A stretch of DNA of 64,000 nt, from positions 62,001 to 126,000 of the forward strand of contig DATGMF010000025.1 in the NCBI GenBank assembly GCA_035293765.1, in the 5' to 3' direction. This document shows, in pieces, positions 52,563 through 62,424 of this stretch. The notes below the pieces were generated by a model. The model was not told the DNA's origin. It worked only from the letters and a program-made list of their open reading frames with translations, and ran no database searches. The number at the start of each line of letters is the position of its first letter. Positions within the stretch are counted from its first letter, which is position 1. Both the position numbers and the translations under genes were made by a program. This DNA comes from DASRHT01 sp035293765. Its GTDB lineage: Bacteria > Chloroflexota > Ktedonobacteria > Ktedonobacterales > Ktedonobacteraceae.

Positions 52563-53354
52563 ATGAGCCAGGAAGACACCTCAACTGTGCAAATGCGTGC
52601 CGTTACGCTCTCGCGTGAGTATGGGAGCGGGGGAGGAGAGATTGCAGCTCGTCTTGCGGCTCGTCTGGGTTGGCAATTAATTGATCACGAAATTGTGGCG
52701 CGGGTGGCGCATGAACTGGGGATTAGCGAGAGGGAGGCCACCGAGCGAGATGAGTATGCAGATGGGCTGGTTGCGCGCCTGTTGTCTAATATGCAGCTCT
52801 ATGAGCCTGCCGTCCTGGTTGCTGTGCCGCCGCCGATGGTATCACATATCCAGGGCCATGATGCGCAACTTTATGCGGAGGCGCTGCAAAAGGTCGTTCT
52901 GGCCGCAGTCGAGGCGGGGCAGGTGGTTATCGTTGGGCGTGGAGGGCAGGCGCTGCTGGAGGATCGACTCGATGTATTGCATGTGCGGGTTGTCGCGCCG
53001 CTTGACTTTCGCATCGCTTACGTGATGCGGCGCGAGGGGGTGGGGCAAGCCGAGGCCCGCTCGCGTATCCAGTTAAAGGATCGTGATCGTATTCGCTACC
53101 TGCAATCCATCCATCATTGCCATCCGGCAGATCCCCATTTATACGATCTGATGATTAATACGCATGTGCTTGACCTGGATAGTGCCGTCGATTTGATTTG
53201 CCGGGCGTTAGAGCATAAAGCCAGGCGTCTGAAAACTTCCGCTGAAGCATTAGGGCCTGGAGCGGGATTGGAGCGTTATCCCAGGCAGCCAGGCGACTTT
53301 CGCCTGCCCGCAGGCATACAGGATGAGAGAGCGAACGAGCCTGATCAGCCATAA
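52563..53354 (+). CDS. Cytidylate-kinase-like P-loop protein
   Basis: 263 residues from ATG 52563. VTLSREYGSGGGEIAARLA is the N-terminal nucleotide-binding loop of the cytidylate-kinase-2 family, followed by WQLIDHEIVARVA and VVIVGRGGQALLEDR. The core RVVAPLDFRIAYVMRREGV carries the lid-type basic residues. A Pro-rich tail of ~35 residues ends the protein. Substrate unproven: family members are often uncharacterised. It is convergent with the kinase hybrid, 13 bp apart. Confidence 0.8.
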   Translation: MSQEDTSTVQMRAVTLSREYGSGGGEIAARLAARLGWQLIDHEIVARVAHELGISEREATERDEYADGLVARLLSNMQLYEPAVLVAVPPPMVSHIQGHDAQLYAEALQKVVLAAVEAGQVVIVGRGGQALLEDRLDVLHVRVVAPLDFRIAYVMRREGVGQAEARSRIQLKDRDRIRYLQSIHHCHPADPHLYDLMINTHVLDLDSAVDLICRALEHKARRLKTSAEALGPGAGLERYPRQPGDFRLPAGIQDERANEPDQP

Positions 53355-53367
53355 AAGTAGCCAGGCT

Positions 53368-54615
53368 CTAGAGCATAATTGTCCATGACCCATGCGTATA
53401 TGGCACAGAACTGGTATCGTCGGCATCCATCGTGGGATCAAGAGAGCGGGGGAGGATGATACGGAAGGTACACCCTTCTCCCTGCATACTTTTTGCCAGG
53501 ATTTGCCCGCCATGCCGCTCGACAATGCGCTGTGAAATATATAGTCCTACCTCCAGTCCTGAGCGTGAACTGCTAAGAATGCGGGTCTCTGGCGTGTGGG
53601 AGAATTGTTGGCAAATACTGGCAAGTTCCTCCTCTGGTAGGGTGGTTGCCCGGCTGTGTACGGAAAGGATAGCCTCGAAGCCAGCCGTTTCTACGGTTAT
53701 CGTGATGGGAGAACCTCTGGGACTATACTTGCGGGCGCTGGATAGCAGGTTGATCAACACCTGGAAAATACGATTGCTATCCACCTCGACCTCCGCCGGG
53801 CGCTCTGTGGTCTTGAAGGTAAGAGAAAAGCCGACTCCCTCGATATACTGATGGAGCCAGTCCTGGCAGAGCGCAACGAGATTATAGCGTTTGCGCTGCA
53901 AAAGGAACATATTGGTATCGATGAGTGAAGTATCCAGCAGGTCTTCTACCAGCACTTCTGTGCGCTCAATCGAGCGTTCCATGTCCGTCAGACCCTGGCG
54001 CACTCTCTCAAGCGCGTCCTCCTGCTCAAGTTGTCGCAGCAGCAATTGAGCCATTTCTTTTAAATTGCCCAGTGGCGGCTTCAGTTCATGCGAAACGATG
54101 TTGAGCAACTTATCTTTCCTGGCGTTGGCCTCTTCCAGCTCTGTTGTGCGCTTCTGCACCTGTTGTTCAAGGGAACGGGCGTGATGGGCCAGCATAATTT
54201 GTTGTTGGCGCACTTGGCGGCGGAGCTGGCGGGTCAGGAGGGCGCGGCGGAGCGCAGCCGTAAAGGCATCGCGATCAATTGGTTTTAAAATATAGTCGTA
54301 GGCTCCTCCACGCAGCGCCTGAATCGCAAGATCATGTTCACCGTGGCCCGTGATGAGAATGGTTGGCGTCTCGGGACGCCGCTCCTGTACTTTGGCGAGC
54401 AGCATGATGCCATCCATTCCCGGCATTTTAATATCGCTGACAATAGCATCATAATCGTGCTTGTTGATCAGTTCAAGCGCGTCTTGTGCATTATCGCACA
54501 TATCCACCTTTGTATCAGCCATGCGCAGGGCGAGCATCTGCGATGCCGCAAGCAGCATGGCCTGATCGTCATCGATGACGAGGATATACGGTATGTTCCT
54601 GTTCTCATGCCCCAT
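53368..54615 (-). CDS. Response regulator-histidine kinase hybrid with degenerate ATPase domain
   Basis: 415 residues. An N-terminal receiver domain (LVIDDDQAM, phosphoacceptor Asp61 in SDIKMPGMDG, Lys111) is followed by a coiled coil and an HisKA helix with NIVSHELKPP (His176). The C-terminal HATPase domain is changed at key motifs: the N-box reads NLLSSARKY (Ser for the usual Asn), the DxGxG box reads VHSRATTLP and the G2 box SGLEVGL. ATP binding is doubtful, so the protein may act as a phosphotransfer or scaffold element. Cytoplasmic, no membrane helix. It is alone on its strand. Confidence 0.83.
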   Translation of the reverse strand: MGHENRNIPYILVIDDDQAMLLAASQMLALRMADTKVDMCDNAQDALELINKHDYDAIVSDIKMPGMDGIMLLAKVQERRPETPTILITGHGEHDLAIQALRGGAYDYILKPIDRDAFTAALRRALLTRQLRRQVRQQQIMLAHHARSLEQQVQKRTTELEEANARKDKLLNIVSHELKPPLGNLKEMAQLLLRQLEQEDALERVRQGLTDMERSIERTEVLVEDLLDTSLIDTNMFLLQRKRYNLVALCQDWLHQYIEGVGFSLTFKTTERPAEVEVDSNRIFQVLINLLSSARKYSPRGSPITITVETAGFEAILSVHSRATTLPEEELASICQQFSHTPETRILSSSRSGLEVGLYISQRIVERHGGQILAKSMQGEGCTFRIILPRSLDPTMDADDTSSVPYTHGSWTIML

Positions 54616-54699
54616 CTTGTATCAATCCTTGCTTTTTCTTGTTACACGTAAGGATGGGATACAATAGTTTCAATTCCTCATTTTTCCTACGTACTGACA

Positions 54700-57177
54700 T
54701 TACCTCTGGTTGTCGCTCTCATCATTCTGTTGTTGCCGGTCAAGCTGTAAAAAGCGTTCAAGGAGATGAAAACGCCATATCCAGCGCAGGCTCAGGCCCC
54801 AGATCAGCGTGGTGCATCCCAGGAGGAAATAGCTGAGCGGGTCGAGGCCGGTCAGGCTGAAGAAGGTTCGTATTACTGGAATAGTGACCATAATCAGATA
54901 GACAATCGACAACCCGAGCGCCAACAAGGTTGGTCGCCAGTCACCACTGAGAGGGCTGCCGCCGGTCCAGAAGCGAGTTGGCGGTACAATAAAGGGAACG
55001 AGCAACAGCCCGCTAAAGACAGCGAAGGCGGTCAGGGCGCTCTGTGCGATTAGTAAGGCGTCGGCAAAGGTGGCATGTAGCTGTTGCTGTGCTAGATGGA
55101 ATGCGACCAGATAAACGGCGAAGGCCACCAGACTTTGAGTCAGAGCTGCTGGTAGAACGAAACGCAGGAAAATGCGACCTGACCGACCCTGCGGAGAGGG
55201 ACCGGGGCGCGCCCATGCTGCCAGGGCCACTGTGATGATGCTGGCCGTTACAAAGGTAAGGATGGACTTTTGCTTGGGGGCAAAGGGAAAGCCGCCGGAG
55301 ATCGGGATCGTAATCAATAATAATGCCAGGTATGTAACGCGGGCCAGAAATAGTTTGATGACATTATACATGCCGTTGCGAATGCGCTGACCTTCTGAAA
55401 AAGCGGAAGGCAAGGCGGCAAACGAGTTTTTAAGCAGAACAATATCGGCGACGCCGCGCGCCGCTTGGCTGCCGCTTTCCATCGCGATAGCTAGATCAGC
55501 CTGTTTCAGGGAGAGCACATCGTTAACCCCATCACCGATCATTGCTACATAGTGATGACGATGGCGCAACGCCTGCACAAGGCGTTCTTTCTCTTGTGGA
55601 ATGACGCGCCCAAAGATCGTCTGTTCCTCGGCGGTGCGTGCTAACTGCGCATCGTCCATCCTGGCGAGTTCTTCCTGTGATACGATCTTCTCGCTATTGG
55701 CGATTCCTACCTGCCGGGCCAGAGCTGCAACCGTGAGGGGGTTATCGCCGGAGATAATCTTGACTTGAATGCCCACCGTGGTGAAGCGGGCGATGGTTTC
55801 ACGGACGTGGGAGCGAAGTTCATCGCGCAGACTGATCATGCCCAGTGGCCGCATATCGTGCGGCAAGACCGGTTGAGCTTCCGCTGTTCGTAATGGTAGC
55901 GGATCGGGAAGAAAGGCAAAAAGCAGCACCCGCATGCCGCGCGCCGCTTCTTCCTGGAGAAATGTACTCAGATCGGTACCGGGCTGGAGGAAGGGATAGA
56001 GTATCTCGGGAGCTCCCAGGACGTACACCCCTCGTAATGCGGCATCACCGATTGATAGCGCGCTCCACTTGCGTTCTGAGGAAAATGGTACTTCCTCGCG
56101 AATATGAAGAGGATATGATGGCTGTACGTCACATGCCGCCGCTATAGCTGCGCTGGTGGCATTCTTGCTTGAAGAGTTTGCGGTGTAGAGTCCCAGCAGG
56201 TGGCGCAACTCCGCCTCTGTAATCCCTAAAGGAAGTAATCGCTCTAGTTGCAGGGCATTGGTCGTCAACGTGCCGGTTTTATCCAGGCAGAGGATATCCA
56301 CATTGCTTAGAGACTCGATGGCGCTCAGGCGCTGCACCAGGGCGCTCCGCCCCGCTAAATGCAAGGCTCCCAGGGCATAGGCGACACTGGTAGCCAGAAA
56401 CAGGCCAATGGGGACAATGCCGATGACCACGACCGACATCCTGACCGTGTCCACGATGGGAGTTTGCTGGACCAGTGAGATCAGGACAAGCACGGTTTCA
56501 ATATACAGTGCTACCAGCAGTAGCGACTGAATAATCAGGTTAATTTCGCGCTGCAAGGGCGTGTAGGCCCGACGAAAAGCGCGGGCTTTTGCCGTAAGCT
56601 GTCCGCTAATGCTCTCGATGCCCAGTTTTTCAGCCTGATAGTAGGCGCTGCCGGTGATGCAGAAGCTGCCAGAGTGGAGCATGTCTCCTGATTGTTTGGT
56701 GACGGGATCGGATTCGCCTGTAAGCAGGGACTCGTCAACTGTAATAGAACTGTTGCCGACTATTGGTCCATCGGCCACAATCTGGTCGCCAGGATGAAGT
56801 ACCAGGATGTCGTCCTGCACGATCTCGCTCGGATCGATGGAATGCTCGCGGCCATCGCGCATGACGGTGGCTTTAGGACGCGTCAGGAGGGTAATATGGT
56901 CGAGGGTACGCTTGGCGCGCACTTCCTGGATAACGCTGATGATGACATTGAAGAGCACAGTGCCTGCTGAGACCAGCGCCTCTGAAATCTGCCCCAGGAG
57001 AAGAAGGGCGATGCATAATCCAAATAGAATGTTATTGATCAAGGTGAAAACGTCTTCACGGACGATCTGAGCATAGGTACGTCCGGTTGATGGCGGCATG
57101 ATTGTGCCTTTGCCTGCCGCCTTTCGTGTCGCAACCTCGTCACTTGAAAGTCCCTGATGAATCTGGCTACTCAGCAT
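54700..57177 (-). CDS. HAD-type P-type cation ATPase, CtpE-like
   Basis: 825 residues. The A-domain loop LLTGESDPV, the phosphorylation site CLDKTGTLTTN and the hinge MIGDGVNDVLSLKQADLAIAM place it among P-type ATPases. TM4 reads IGIVPIGLFL, where classical members have PEGL. The arrangement VQRLSAIESLSNVD before the phosphorylation motif resembles mycobacterial CtpE, reported as a calcium transporter; the ion here is unproven. About ten membrane helices. No strong ribosome site at the start. Confidence 0.85.
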   Translation of the reverse strand: MLSSQIHQGLSSDEVATRKAAGKGTIMPPSTGRTYAQIVREDVFTLINNILFGLCIALLLLGQISEALVSAGTVLFNVIISVIQEVRAKRTLDHITLLTRPKATVMRDGREHSIDPSEIVQDDILVLHPGDQIVADGPIVGNSSITVDESLLTGESDPVTKQSGDMLHSGSFCITGSAYYQAEKLGIESISGQLTAKARAFRRAYTPLQREINLIIQSLLLVALYIETVLVLISLVQQTPIVDTVRMSVVVIGIVPIGLFLATSVAYALGALHLAGRSALVQRLSAIESLSNVDILCLDKTGTLTTNALQLERLLPLGITEAELRHLLGLYTANSSSKNATSAAIAAACDVQPSYPLHIREEVPFSSERKWSALSIGDAALRGVYVLGAPEILYPFLQPGTDLSTFLQEEAARGMRVLLFAFLPDPLPLRTAEAQPVLPHDMRPLGMISLRDELRSHVRETIARFTTVGIQVKIISGDNPLTVAALARQVGIANSEKIVSQEELARMDDAQLARTAEEQTIFGRVIPQEKERLVQALRHRHHYVAMIGDGVNDVLSLKQADLAIAMESGSQAARGVADIVLLKNSFAALPSAFSEGQRIRNGMYNVIKLFLARVTYLALLLITIPISGGFPFAPKQKSILTFVTASIITVALAAWARPGPSPQGRSGRIFLRFVLPAALTQSLVAFAVYLVAFHLAQQQLHATFADALLIAQSALTAFAVFSGLLLVPFIVPPTRFWTGGSPLSGDWRPTLLALGLSIVYLIMVTIPVIRTFFSLTGLDPLSYFLLGCTTLIWGLSLRWIWRFHLLERFLQLDRQQQNDESDNQR

Positions 57178-57629
57178 CTTTTAATCAAAAGGGCAGCATC
57201 TAACAGCGCTGCGAGAACGGCCCCTTCTCCTGCCTGGCAAAAGATTGTGTGCGCTCCGTACACAATGACCGCTTTAAAATTAAAATTATGCCTGACTGCT
57301 ACTGGCAGCCACGATCTCATTATACGGCATTGTCAACGGTTGTGGATTGGGAGCAAGTGATTGGAATAAGGGAGTCCGCACCATTTCGATCAGTATGGGG
57401 AGGTCATGTAGTATAAGTTGTTATAAGTGTTTATAGGATTTATAGTGTACCGTTTTTCTATTACTTTGATTTGTATAGATGTAACTTTGCCTCAATATAA
57501 TTCGTGTAAAGATGGCTGAGAATTGTGTAAAAGTTGATTTGATGAAAAGTGGTTATTGTCGTGTTTACGATCATTCCGTCGTGCAAAAATACGGCGATAG
57601 AGTAGAAGCTTTTCAGAGGGAGGAAGCTC
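57178..57629. other. AT-rich intergenic region
   Basis: About 450 bp between divergent genes. It includes a TTGTGT...ACACAA inverted repeat near 57245-57270 and an AT-rich stretch before the DUF2382 gene. No open frame with a ribosome site was found. Confidence 0.3.
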
Positions 57630-58547
57630 ATGGCACCGCCACAATCGATTCTTGTAGGAGTTTTCAATGACCGCGGGATGGCTGAACAGGCGATAGAAAG
57701 TCTACATAGTGCTGGAATTAGCAACAATCAGATCAGTTATTCGGGGACGACTGCTTCGGGCAGGTTCTTTGAGGAACTTAAAAGTATGTTCACCGGGAAC
57801 GCTGTGGGGACAGGTGATGTTGCCGGTGATCTGAGAAGTATAGGTATACCAGCAAATGAGGCTGAGTATTATGCCAATGAACATAGAGCCGGTCATCCTA
57901 TTTTGGCTGTGAGGGCAAACGGTCGTACCCGGGAGGTTGCCAATATCCTGCGTTCAAGCGGAGGCTACACGTACAGCTCAAGAGGTGGTGCAGCTTTCGA
58001 TGTAGAGGGTCGTCAGACTGGCGCCTCTGCTCAAACGGCAGGGTATGATCAGGGAGACGCTGGCAAGCGAGAGTTTTTAGGTAGTAATGAGACGCGCTCT
58101 ATTCCGGTACGTGAGGAACAACTTGGAGTTGAGAAACAACAGGTACAGAGCGGTGAGGTGCGCATTCATAAGGACGTCGTAACCGAGCAGAAAACGATTA
58201 ACGTCCCTGTGAATCGCGAAGAAGTGGTGATAGAGCGTCACCCTGTTTCTGGTGAGCAGGTATCCGAGACCCCCATCGGCCAGGATGAGACTATTCGTAT
58301 TCCTGTGAGTGAGGAGCAGGTGACTATCACCAAGCAGCCTGTTGTAACCGGAGAAGTTGAGATTGGCAAGCATACCGTGCAGGAGCAGAAGCAGTACACC
58401 GATACCGTCAAGCGGGAAGAGGTAGACGTTGAACCAATGGGTGAGAATATGGCCCGGCGTGTACGGGAAGAGGACAGCATTGATCAAAGCCCTCGCAAGG
58501 GGACCCAGGGCTATCCAGATAAAGATGATAACCGTCCTCTGCCTTAA
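57630..58547 (+). CDS. DUF2382 (YsnF/AvaK-type) stress-related protein
   Basis: 305 residues, with GGGAGGAAG before the ATG. Residues 1-115 form a general-stress-like module (ILVGVFNDRGMAEQAIESLHSAGI). Residues ~150-265 hold the DUF2382 pattern with two related units: IPVREEQLGVEKQQVQSGEVRIHKD and its partner IPVSEEQVTITKQPVVTGEVEIGKH, shown here only by position for the full length. The C-terminus is acidic and disordered. Members of this family are often induced by desiccation or oxidative stress. Function not known. Confidence 0.8.
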   Translation: MAPPQSILVGVFNDRGMAEQAIESLHSAGISNNQISYSGTTASGRFFEELKSMFTGNAVGTGDVAGDLRSIGIPANEAEYYANEHRAGHPILAVRANGRTREVANILRSSGGYTYSSRGGAAFDVEGRQTGASAQTAGYDQGDAGKREFLGSNETRSIPVREEQLGVEKQQVQSGEVRIHKDVVTEQKTINVPVNREEVVIERHPVSGEQVSETPIGQDETIRIPVSEEQVTITKQPVVTGEVEIGKHTVQEQKQYTDTVKREEVDVEPMGENMARRVREEDSIDQSPRKGTQGYPDKDDNRPLP

Positions 58548-58574
58548 ACGGATGTCGCTTCCACAAAAATTGTT

Positions 58575-58612
58575 CAGCCCGCCAGGAAAAGTTTCCTGGC
58601 GGGCTGAGTTGT
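58575..58612. terminator. Bidirectional rho-independent terminator
   Basis: CAGCCCGCCAGGAAA (58575-58589) pairs perfectly with TTTCCTGGCGGGCTG (58592-58606). A T-rich tail follows on the plus strand and TTTTTG on the minus strand. It lies between the convergent DUF2382 and M20 peptidase genes. Confidence 0.85.
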
Positions 58613-58632
58613 TGTTTATACTACCTTCAGAA

Positions 58633-59784
58633 TTACAATTGCCTCTGATCAATCAATATGCAGGCGCGATAGCTCAAAGCCGTCAGTTGAGCCAGGCCCG
58701 TACCAATTGGAGGGATCAAGAGAAATTCTTCCAGCGTGTGCGTGCATTCGATGTGTGTAATGCCGACGCATACCGCCGGGATGTTGAGGCTGATGGGAAT
58801 ATTCGCGTCGGTGCTGGACGCGCTATAGGCCGGTTCGATGCCAAGCGAGGTAAGAACGTCGGCGGCCAGTTGTACCAGCGGATCGGCCTGCCCTCGCCTG
58901 CCAGCGGGTCGCTCGCCGAGCACCTCAATCTCTGTTTGCAGGCCCTCGCCGACTCGTTGCTCGACGATGTCCTTCACCCGAGCTGCCAGTTGATCAAGAG
59001 CAGCGGGATCGATTGAGCGCATATCAAGCACGGCGTTGGCTTCGGCAGCAATCGTGTTGACGCTGGTGCCACCCTCGATTAGACCAACGTTAAAGGTTGT
59101 TTTTGGGTTTTGGGGCACCTGTAGATCCGCTATAGCCGCAATAATTTTGCCCAGTCCGTGAATGGCGCTCGGCTTGCCGAATGCGCCGAAGGAGTGGCCG
59201 CCGGGGCCGCGCACCGCAATCCGCCAGCGTTTGGAGCCGACCCCAATATGGGTGATATTGCCGAGGCGTCCGTCAATCGCAACCACCGCCCCGAGCTGTT
59301 TGCGGTAGCGTTCAACGGCGGCCCGCGCACCGCGCAGATTGCCCAATCCTTCTTCCCCCACGTTGGCGATGGCGACGATATCGACAGCCGTCGCTATGTT
59401 TAATTCGTCGAGGATATCGAGAGTGCTGATCATAGCAGCGATGCTCAGGCTATTATCGCCAATGCCCGGGCCGCGCAAAATATCGCCATCGCGAGTCACT
59501 GCAATAGAAACTGTGGCCGGGAAGACCGTATCTGTATGGGCCAGGAGCATCAGGACCGGGCGCTCGCTCTTCTTTCCCCTGCGTATATACACATTGCCAA
59601 CAGCGTCGATTTCCGGGGTATAGTTCCGCTCTCGCCAGAGGGAGGCCACGAAATTAGCTCGTGCTTGCTCGCTTCCTGTGGGGGCGGGAACTTCGCAAAT
59701 GCGCCGGGCCAGATCCGCGGTCGCTTCAATCCGCGCCTCGGCTGCGGTGCGCAACCGGCTCAACTCAAACGATGGTACAGACAT
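58633..59784 (-). CDS. M20-family metallopeptidase
   Basis: 383 residues. LMLLAHTDTVFP carries the first zinc ligand and the catalytic Asp, GPGIGDNSLS the bridging Asp, and ANVGEEGLGN the catalytic Glu pair. GPGGHSFGAFGKPSAI marks the dimerisation domain, and THIECTHTLEEF near the end supplies another His. Members cut dipeptides or hydrolyse amino-acid amides; the substrate is open. 55 bp separate it from the Mrp gene on the same strand. Confidence 0.88.
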   Translation of the reverse strand: MSVPSFELSRLRTAAEARIEATADLARRICEVPAPTGSEQARANFVASLWRERNYTPEIDAVGNVYIRRGKKSERPVLMLLAHTDTVFPATVSIAVTRDGDILRGPGIGDNSLSIAAMISTLDILDELNIATAVDIVAIANVGEEGLGNLRGARAAVERYRKQLGAVVAIDGRLGNITHIGVGSKRWRIAVRGPGGHSFGAFGKPSAIHGLGKIIAAIADLQVPQNPKTTFNVGLIEGGTSVNTIAAEANAVLDMRSIDPAALDQLAARVKDIVEQRVGEGLQTEIEVLGERPAGRRGQADPLVQLAADVLTSLGIEPAYSASSTDANIPISLNIPAVCVGITHIECTHTLEEFLLIPPIGTGLAQLTALSYRACILIDQRQL

Positions 59785-59839
59785 CTTACCTCCAGGCAGC
59801 TTTTATTTGTTTAATGGACAGTGCAAATCGCGATATTCC

Positions 59840-60787
59840 TTACTTTGCTTCTTCGTCAGAGTCGCTGTCCTTTGTCAGTGATTCTACATCAGAATCACTG
59901 TTCCTGGTAGGTGCTTCTTCGTCGGTTGCCGCTTGCTGCTCTGCGCTTTGCGCTTGCTCAATTTCGTCCAGGACCCTGGTAACGTTTGAGGCCAGCATAT
60001 GAAAAGCCAGAGAAACGGGCGAGGTAGGCAGGCTCACTGTGGCGGGGCGACCATTGTCGCCTGTTGCTGCGGTTGGCGGGTGGAGCGGAATGGTGCTCAG
60101 CACTGCCAGCTCATCCAGCGCGTCGCGCCGCTCCTGGCCGACAGGAAAGATTTCGATCAGTTCGCCGCAGTGGGGACAGCTAAAGCCGCTCATATTATTG
60201 ACCAGGCCCAGCACATGTACTCCGGCCTGACGAAACATCGCCAGGGCTTTGGCTGTATCAATGCGCGCTACATCCTGAGGGGTCGTGACCAGGATCGCGC
60301 CGCTGAGCGCCATTTCGCGCACCAGCGTGGCCTGCGGCTCTCCGTTCCCCGGCGGGAGATCGATGAGCAGGTAGTCGAGCGGTCCCCAGTTGACCATGTA
60401 GAGCAACTGGCGAATCAACATCCCCTGCACGTCTGGCATGGGGGCGACTGCCTGCTCCTCCCCTATGAAAAAGCCCACGGACATAACTTTGACGCCATAA
60501 CGCAGCAAGGGCTGTAACATTTGCTCAGGAGCGAGTTTCTGCCTTTGAGCGAGTGGAAGGGTGCCACGCCAGCCGTGGGTCTCGCCGCGTTTACGTACAC
60601 CAAGCATGAGAGGGACACTGGGGCCATAGGTATCGGCATCAAGTAATCCTACTGCCGCACCCTGCTGAGCCAGAGCCACAGCGAGATTGACACTCACCGT
60701 CGATTTCCCCACCCCTCCCTTGCCGCTGCCGATGACGATCAGGTGCTGGACGTTCTCTACACTTGTTTGTGTACGTTGTTGCTGCAC
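59840..60787 (-). CDS. Mrp/NBP35-type iron-sulfur carrier ATPase
   Basis: 315 residues from GTG 60787 (GGAG upstream); a TTG at 60802 is less likely. The deviant P-loop VIGSGKGGVGKST, DADTYGPSVP and LIDLPPG are the ATPase motifs, and CPHC in MSGFSCPHCGE holds the bridging cluster. There is no N-terminal DUF59 domain. The C-terminus has an acidic tail with two SDSD stretches. Such proteins carry 4Fe-4S clusters to target enzymes, for example the molybdoenzyme and radical SAM proteins of this window. Confidence 0.9.
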   Translation of the reverse strand: MQQQRTQTSVENVQHLIVIGSGKGGVGKSTVSVNLAVALAQQGAAVGLLDADTYGPSVPLMLGVRKRGETHGWRGTLPLAQRQKLAPEQMLQPLLRYGVKVMSVGFFIGEEQAVAPMPDVQGMLIRQLLYMVNWGPLDYLLIDLPPGNGEPQATLVREMALSGAILVTTPQDVARIDTAKALAMFRQAGVHVLGLVNNMSGFSCPHCGELIEIFPVGQERRDALDELAVLSTIPLHPPTAATGDNGRPATVSLPTSPVSLAFHMLASNVTRVLDEIEQAQSAEQQAATDEEAPTRNSDSDVESLTKDSDSDEEAK

Positions 60788-61137
60788 GCTATTACTCCAC
60801 AAGTTTGCTATGTTTCTTCGGGGCGGGTAACGTCCCCCGGTTGTCGAAACAAAAGGAAAAGCTTTTCTGTGACTTGCTGACTTTGTTGCTTCTTAGCACC
60901 TTCTATCTGCGTTTCATCTCAAGTTGTAATAACATCTGAATTATACATTAGCTCAGTACTGATGACAATGGAAGCAAGTAAATATCTAGAGTTGTTAAGT
61001 TTCAGGATCGCTTGGGCTTACATCCCCAGGGGCATTGCAGAAAATCCCATGCTTTGCCGATGGTTAGTAGTAGCAGTTCAGGCTTATGAATAATTTTTTA
61101 GGGATGTTATAGATGTTGGAAGATATGGGGCCAGGAT
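60788..61137. other. Intergenic region before the ebo cluster
   Basis: About 350 bp between divergent genes, AT-rich. It must hold the ebo promoter. No RNA gene or clear operator was found. Confidence 0.3.
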
Positions 61138-62316
61138 ATGCAGCCACTTCATCAAACTGTGCAGGTGACTTATCGCTATTCTGTCTACTTTACCGAGCAG
61201 CTTTTTGCACGCGATAATACTCTTTTGCGCGATGTGCTCGGCATAGATGCTGTACCGAGAAAGATACTGTGTGTCGTCGATCAAGGGCTGTGGCGGCATC
61301 ATCCCGATTTGCTGGATACGCTTCAGGTCTATTTCCGCGCTCACTATACCTCGCTGCGGCTGGTATGCTCCCCCTTGATTTTTCAGGGCGGAGAGGACGC
61401 CAAAAACAACCCGGCGAACGTGGCAATGGTGCAGGAGGCTATCCATTTGCATGGAATTTGTCGCCATTCTTATGTAATGGCGATTGGCGGTGGCGCAGTG
61501 CTTGATATGGTGGGCTATGCTGCGGCGACGGCGCATCGGGGGGTGCGATTGATTCGTGTGCCGACGACGGTGCTGGCGCAGAATGACGCAGGCATAGGGG
61601 TCAAGAATAGCGTCAATGCCTTTGGCAAGAAGAATTTTCTGGGGACATTTGCGCCTCCTTCGCTCGTCTTTAACGACGCCCATTTTTTGCAAACCCTGTC
61701 CCTGCGCGACTGGCGCTGTGGTATAGCCGAAGCGATCAAGGTGGCGCTGCTCAAGGATGCTGCGTTCTTTGATTTCATTGAGGCGCAAGCAAAGCCGCTG
61801 ATGCAGCGCGATATGACGGTAATGCGCCAGTTAATTTATCGCTGCGCGCAACTTCACCTGGAGCACATTGTACATGGCGGCGATCCATTCGAGTCCGGTT
61901 CTTCCAGGCCGCTGGACTTTGGTCACTGGGCGGCGCATAAGCTGGAGCAACTTTCCGGCTATACCCTGCGGCATGGGGAGGCTGTTGCAATAGGCATCGC
62001 CCTTGACTCGACCTATGCCTACCTGGAAGGCTGGCTCTACGAACAGGATTGGCAGCGTATCCTGGAACTGCTCTCAACGCTGGGTTTCGCTCTTTTTACT
62101 CCCGAGCTAAGTCAATATCTTGATTACCTGAATGATCCACGCTGCATTTTTTCAGGGTTGCACGAGTTTCGGGAGCACCTGGGCGGTCAGCTTACGCTCC
62201 CCTTGCTGGAAGGCATCGGAAGGTGCATTGAAGTCAACGATGTATACAAAGAAACGATGAAAGAAAGTATTGCCTTGCTCGAAATGTATCAATCTTCCTT
62301 GCAGCCGACCTTGTAG
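61138..62316 (+). CDS. eboD: EboD, 3-dehydroquinate-synthase-like protein
   Basis: 392 residues. GGGAVLDMVGYAAATAHRG binds NAD, VPTTVLAQNDAGIGVKNSVN and FAPPSLVFND follow, and the metal-site region is FGHWAAHKLEQLSGY with HGEAVAIGIALDS. This is the DHQ-synthase-like branch found in ebo clusters and not the shikimate enzyme of aro operons. Ebo proteins are linked to export of metabolites such as the scytonemin monomer in cyanobacteria and to worm-repellent production in Pseudomonas. The stop codon TAG belongs to a GTAGGGACC repeat. Start support is weak. Confidence 0.85.
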   Translation: MQPLHQTVQVTYRYSVYFTEQLFARDNTLLRDVLGIDAVPRKILCVVDQGLWRHHPDLLDTLQVYFRAHYTSLRLVCSPLIFQGGEDAKNNPANVAMVQEAIHLHGICRHSYVMAIGGGAVLDMVGYAAATAHRGVRLIRVPTTVLAQNDAGIGVKNSVNAFGKKNFLGTFAPPSLVFNDAHFLQTLSLRDWRCGIAEAIKVALLKDAAFFDFIEAQAKPLMQRDMTVMRQLIYRCAQLHLEHIVHGGDPFESGSSRPLDFGHWAAHKLEQLSGYTLRHGEAVAIGIALDSTYAYLEGWLYEQDWQRILELLSTLGFALFTPELSQYLDYLNDPRCIFSGLHEFREHLGGQLTLPLLEGIGRCIEVNDVYKETMKESIALLEMYQSSLQPTL

Positions 62317-62384
62317 GGACCCGGTTGACCGCGTCCGTAGGGGCCAGATTCACCGCGTCTGTAGGGACCCGGTTGACCGCGTCC
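62313..62384. repeat. Three tandem 24-bp GTAGGGRC units
   Basis: Units at 62313-62336, 62337-62360 and 62361-62384 each begin GTAGGG and end CCGCGTC plus one base. Units 1 and 3 are identical. The first unit supplies the eboD stop codon. Confidence 0.9.
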
Positions 62385-62424
62385 GGCGGCTGGATACCAG
62401 ATTACAGCTTGTAGGAGAAAAAGG

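Noticed and set aside
57461..57727. 88-codon minus-strand frame
   Set aside because: It overlaps the start of the well supported DUF2382 gene and has no ribosome site or motif.
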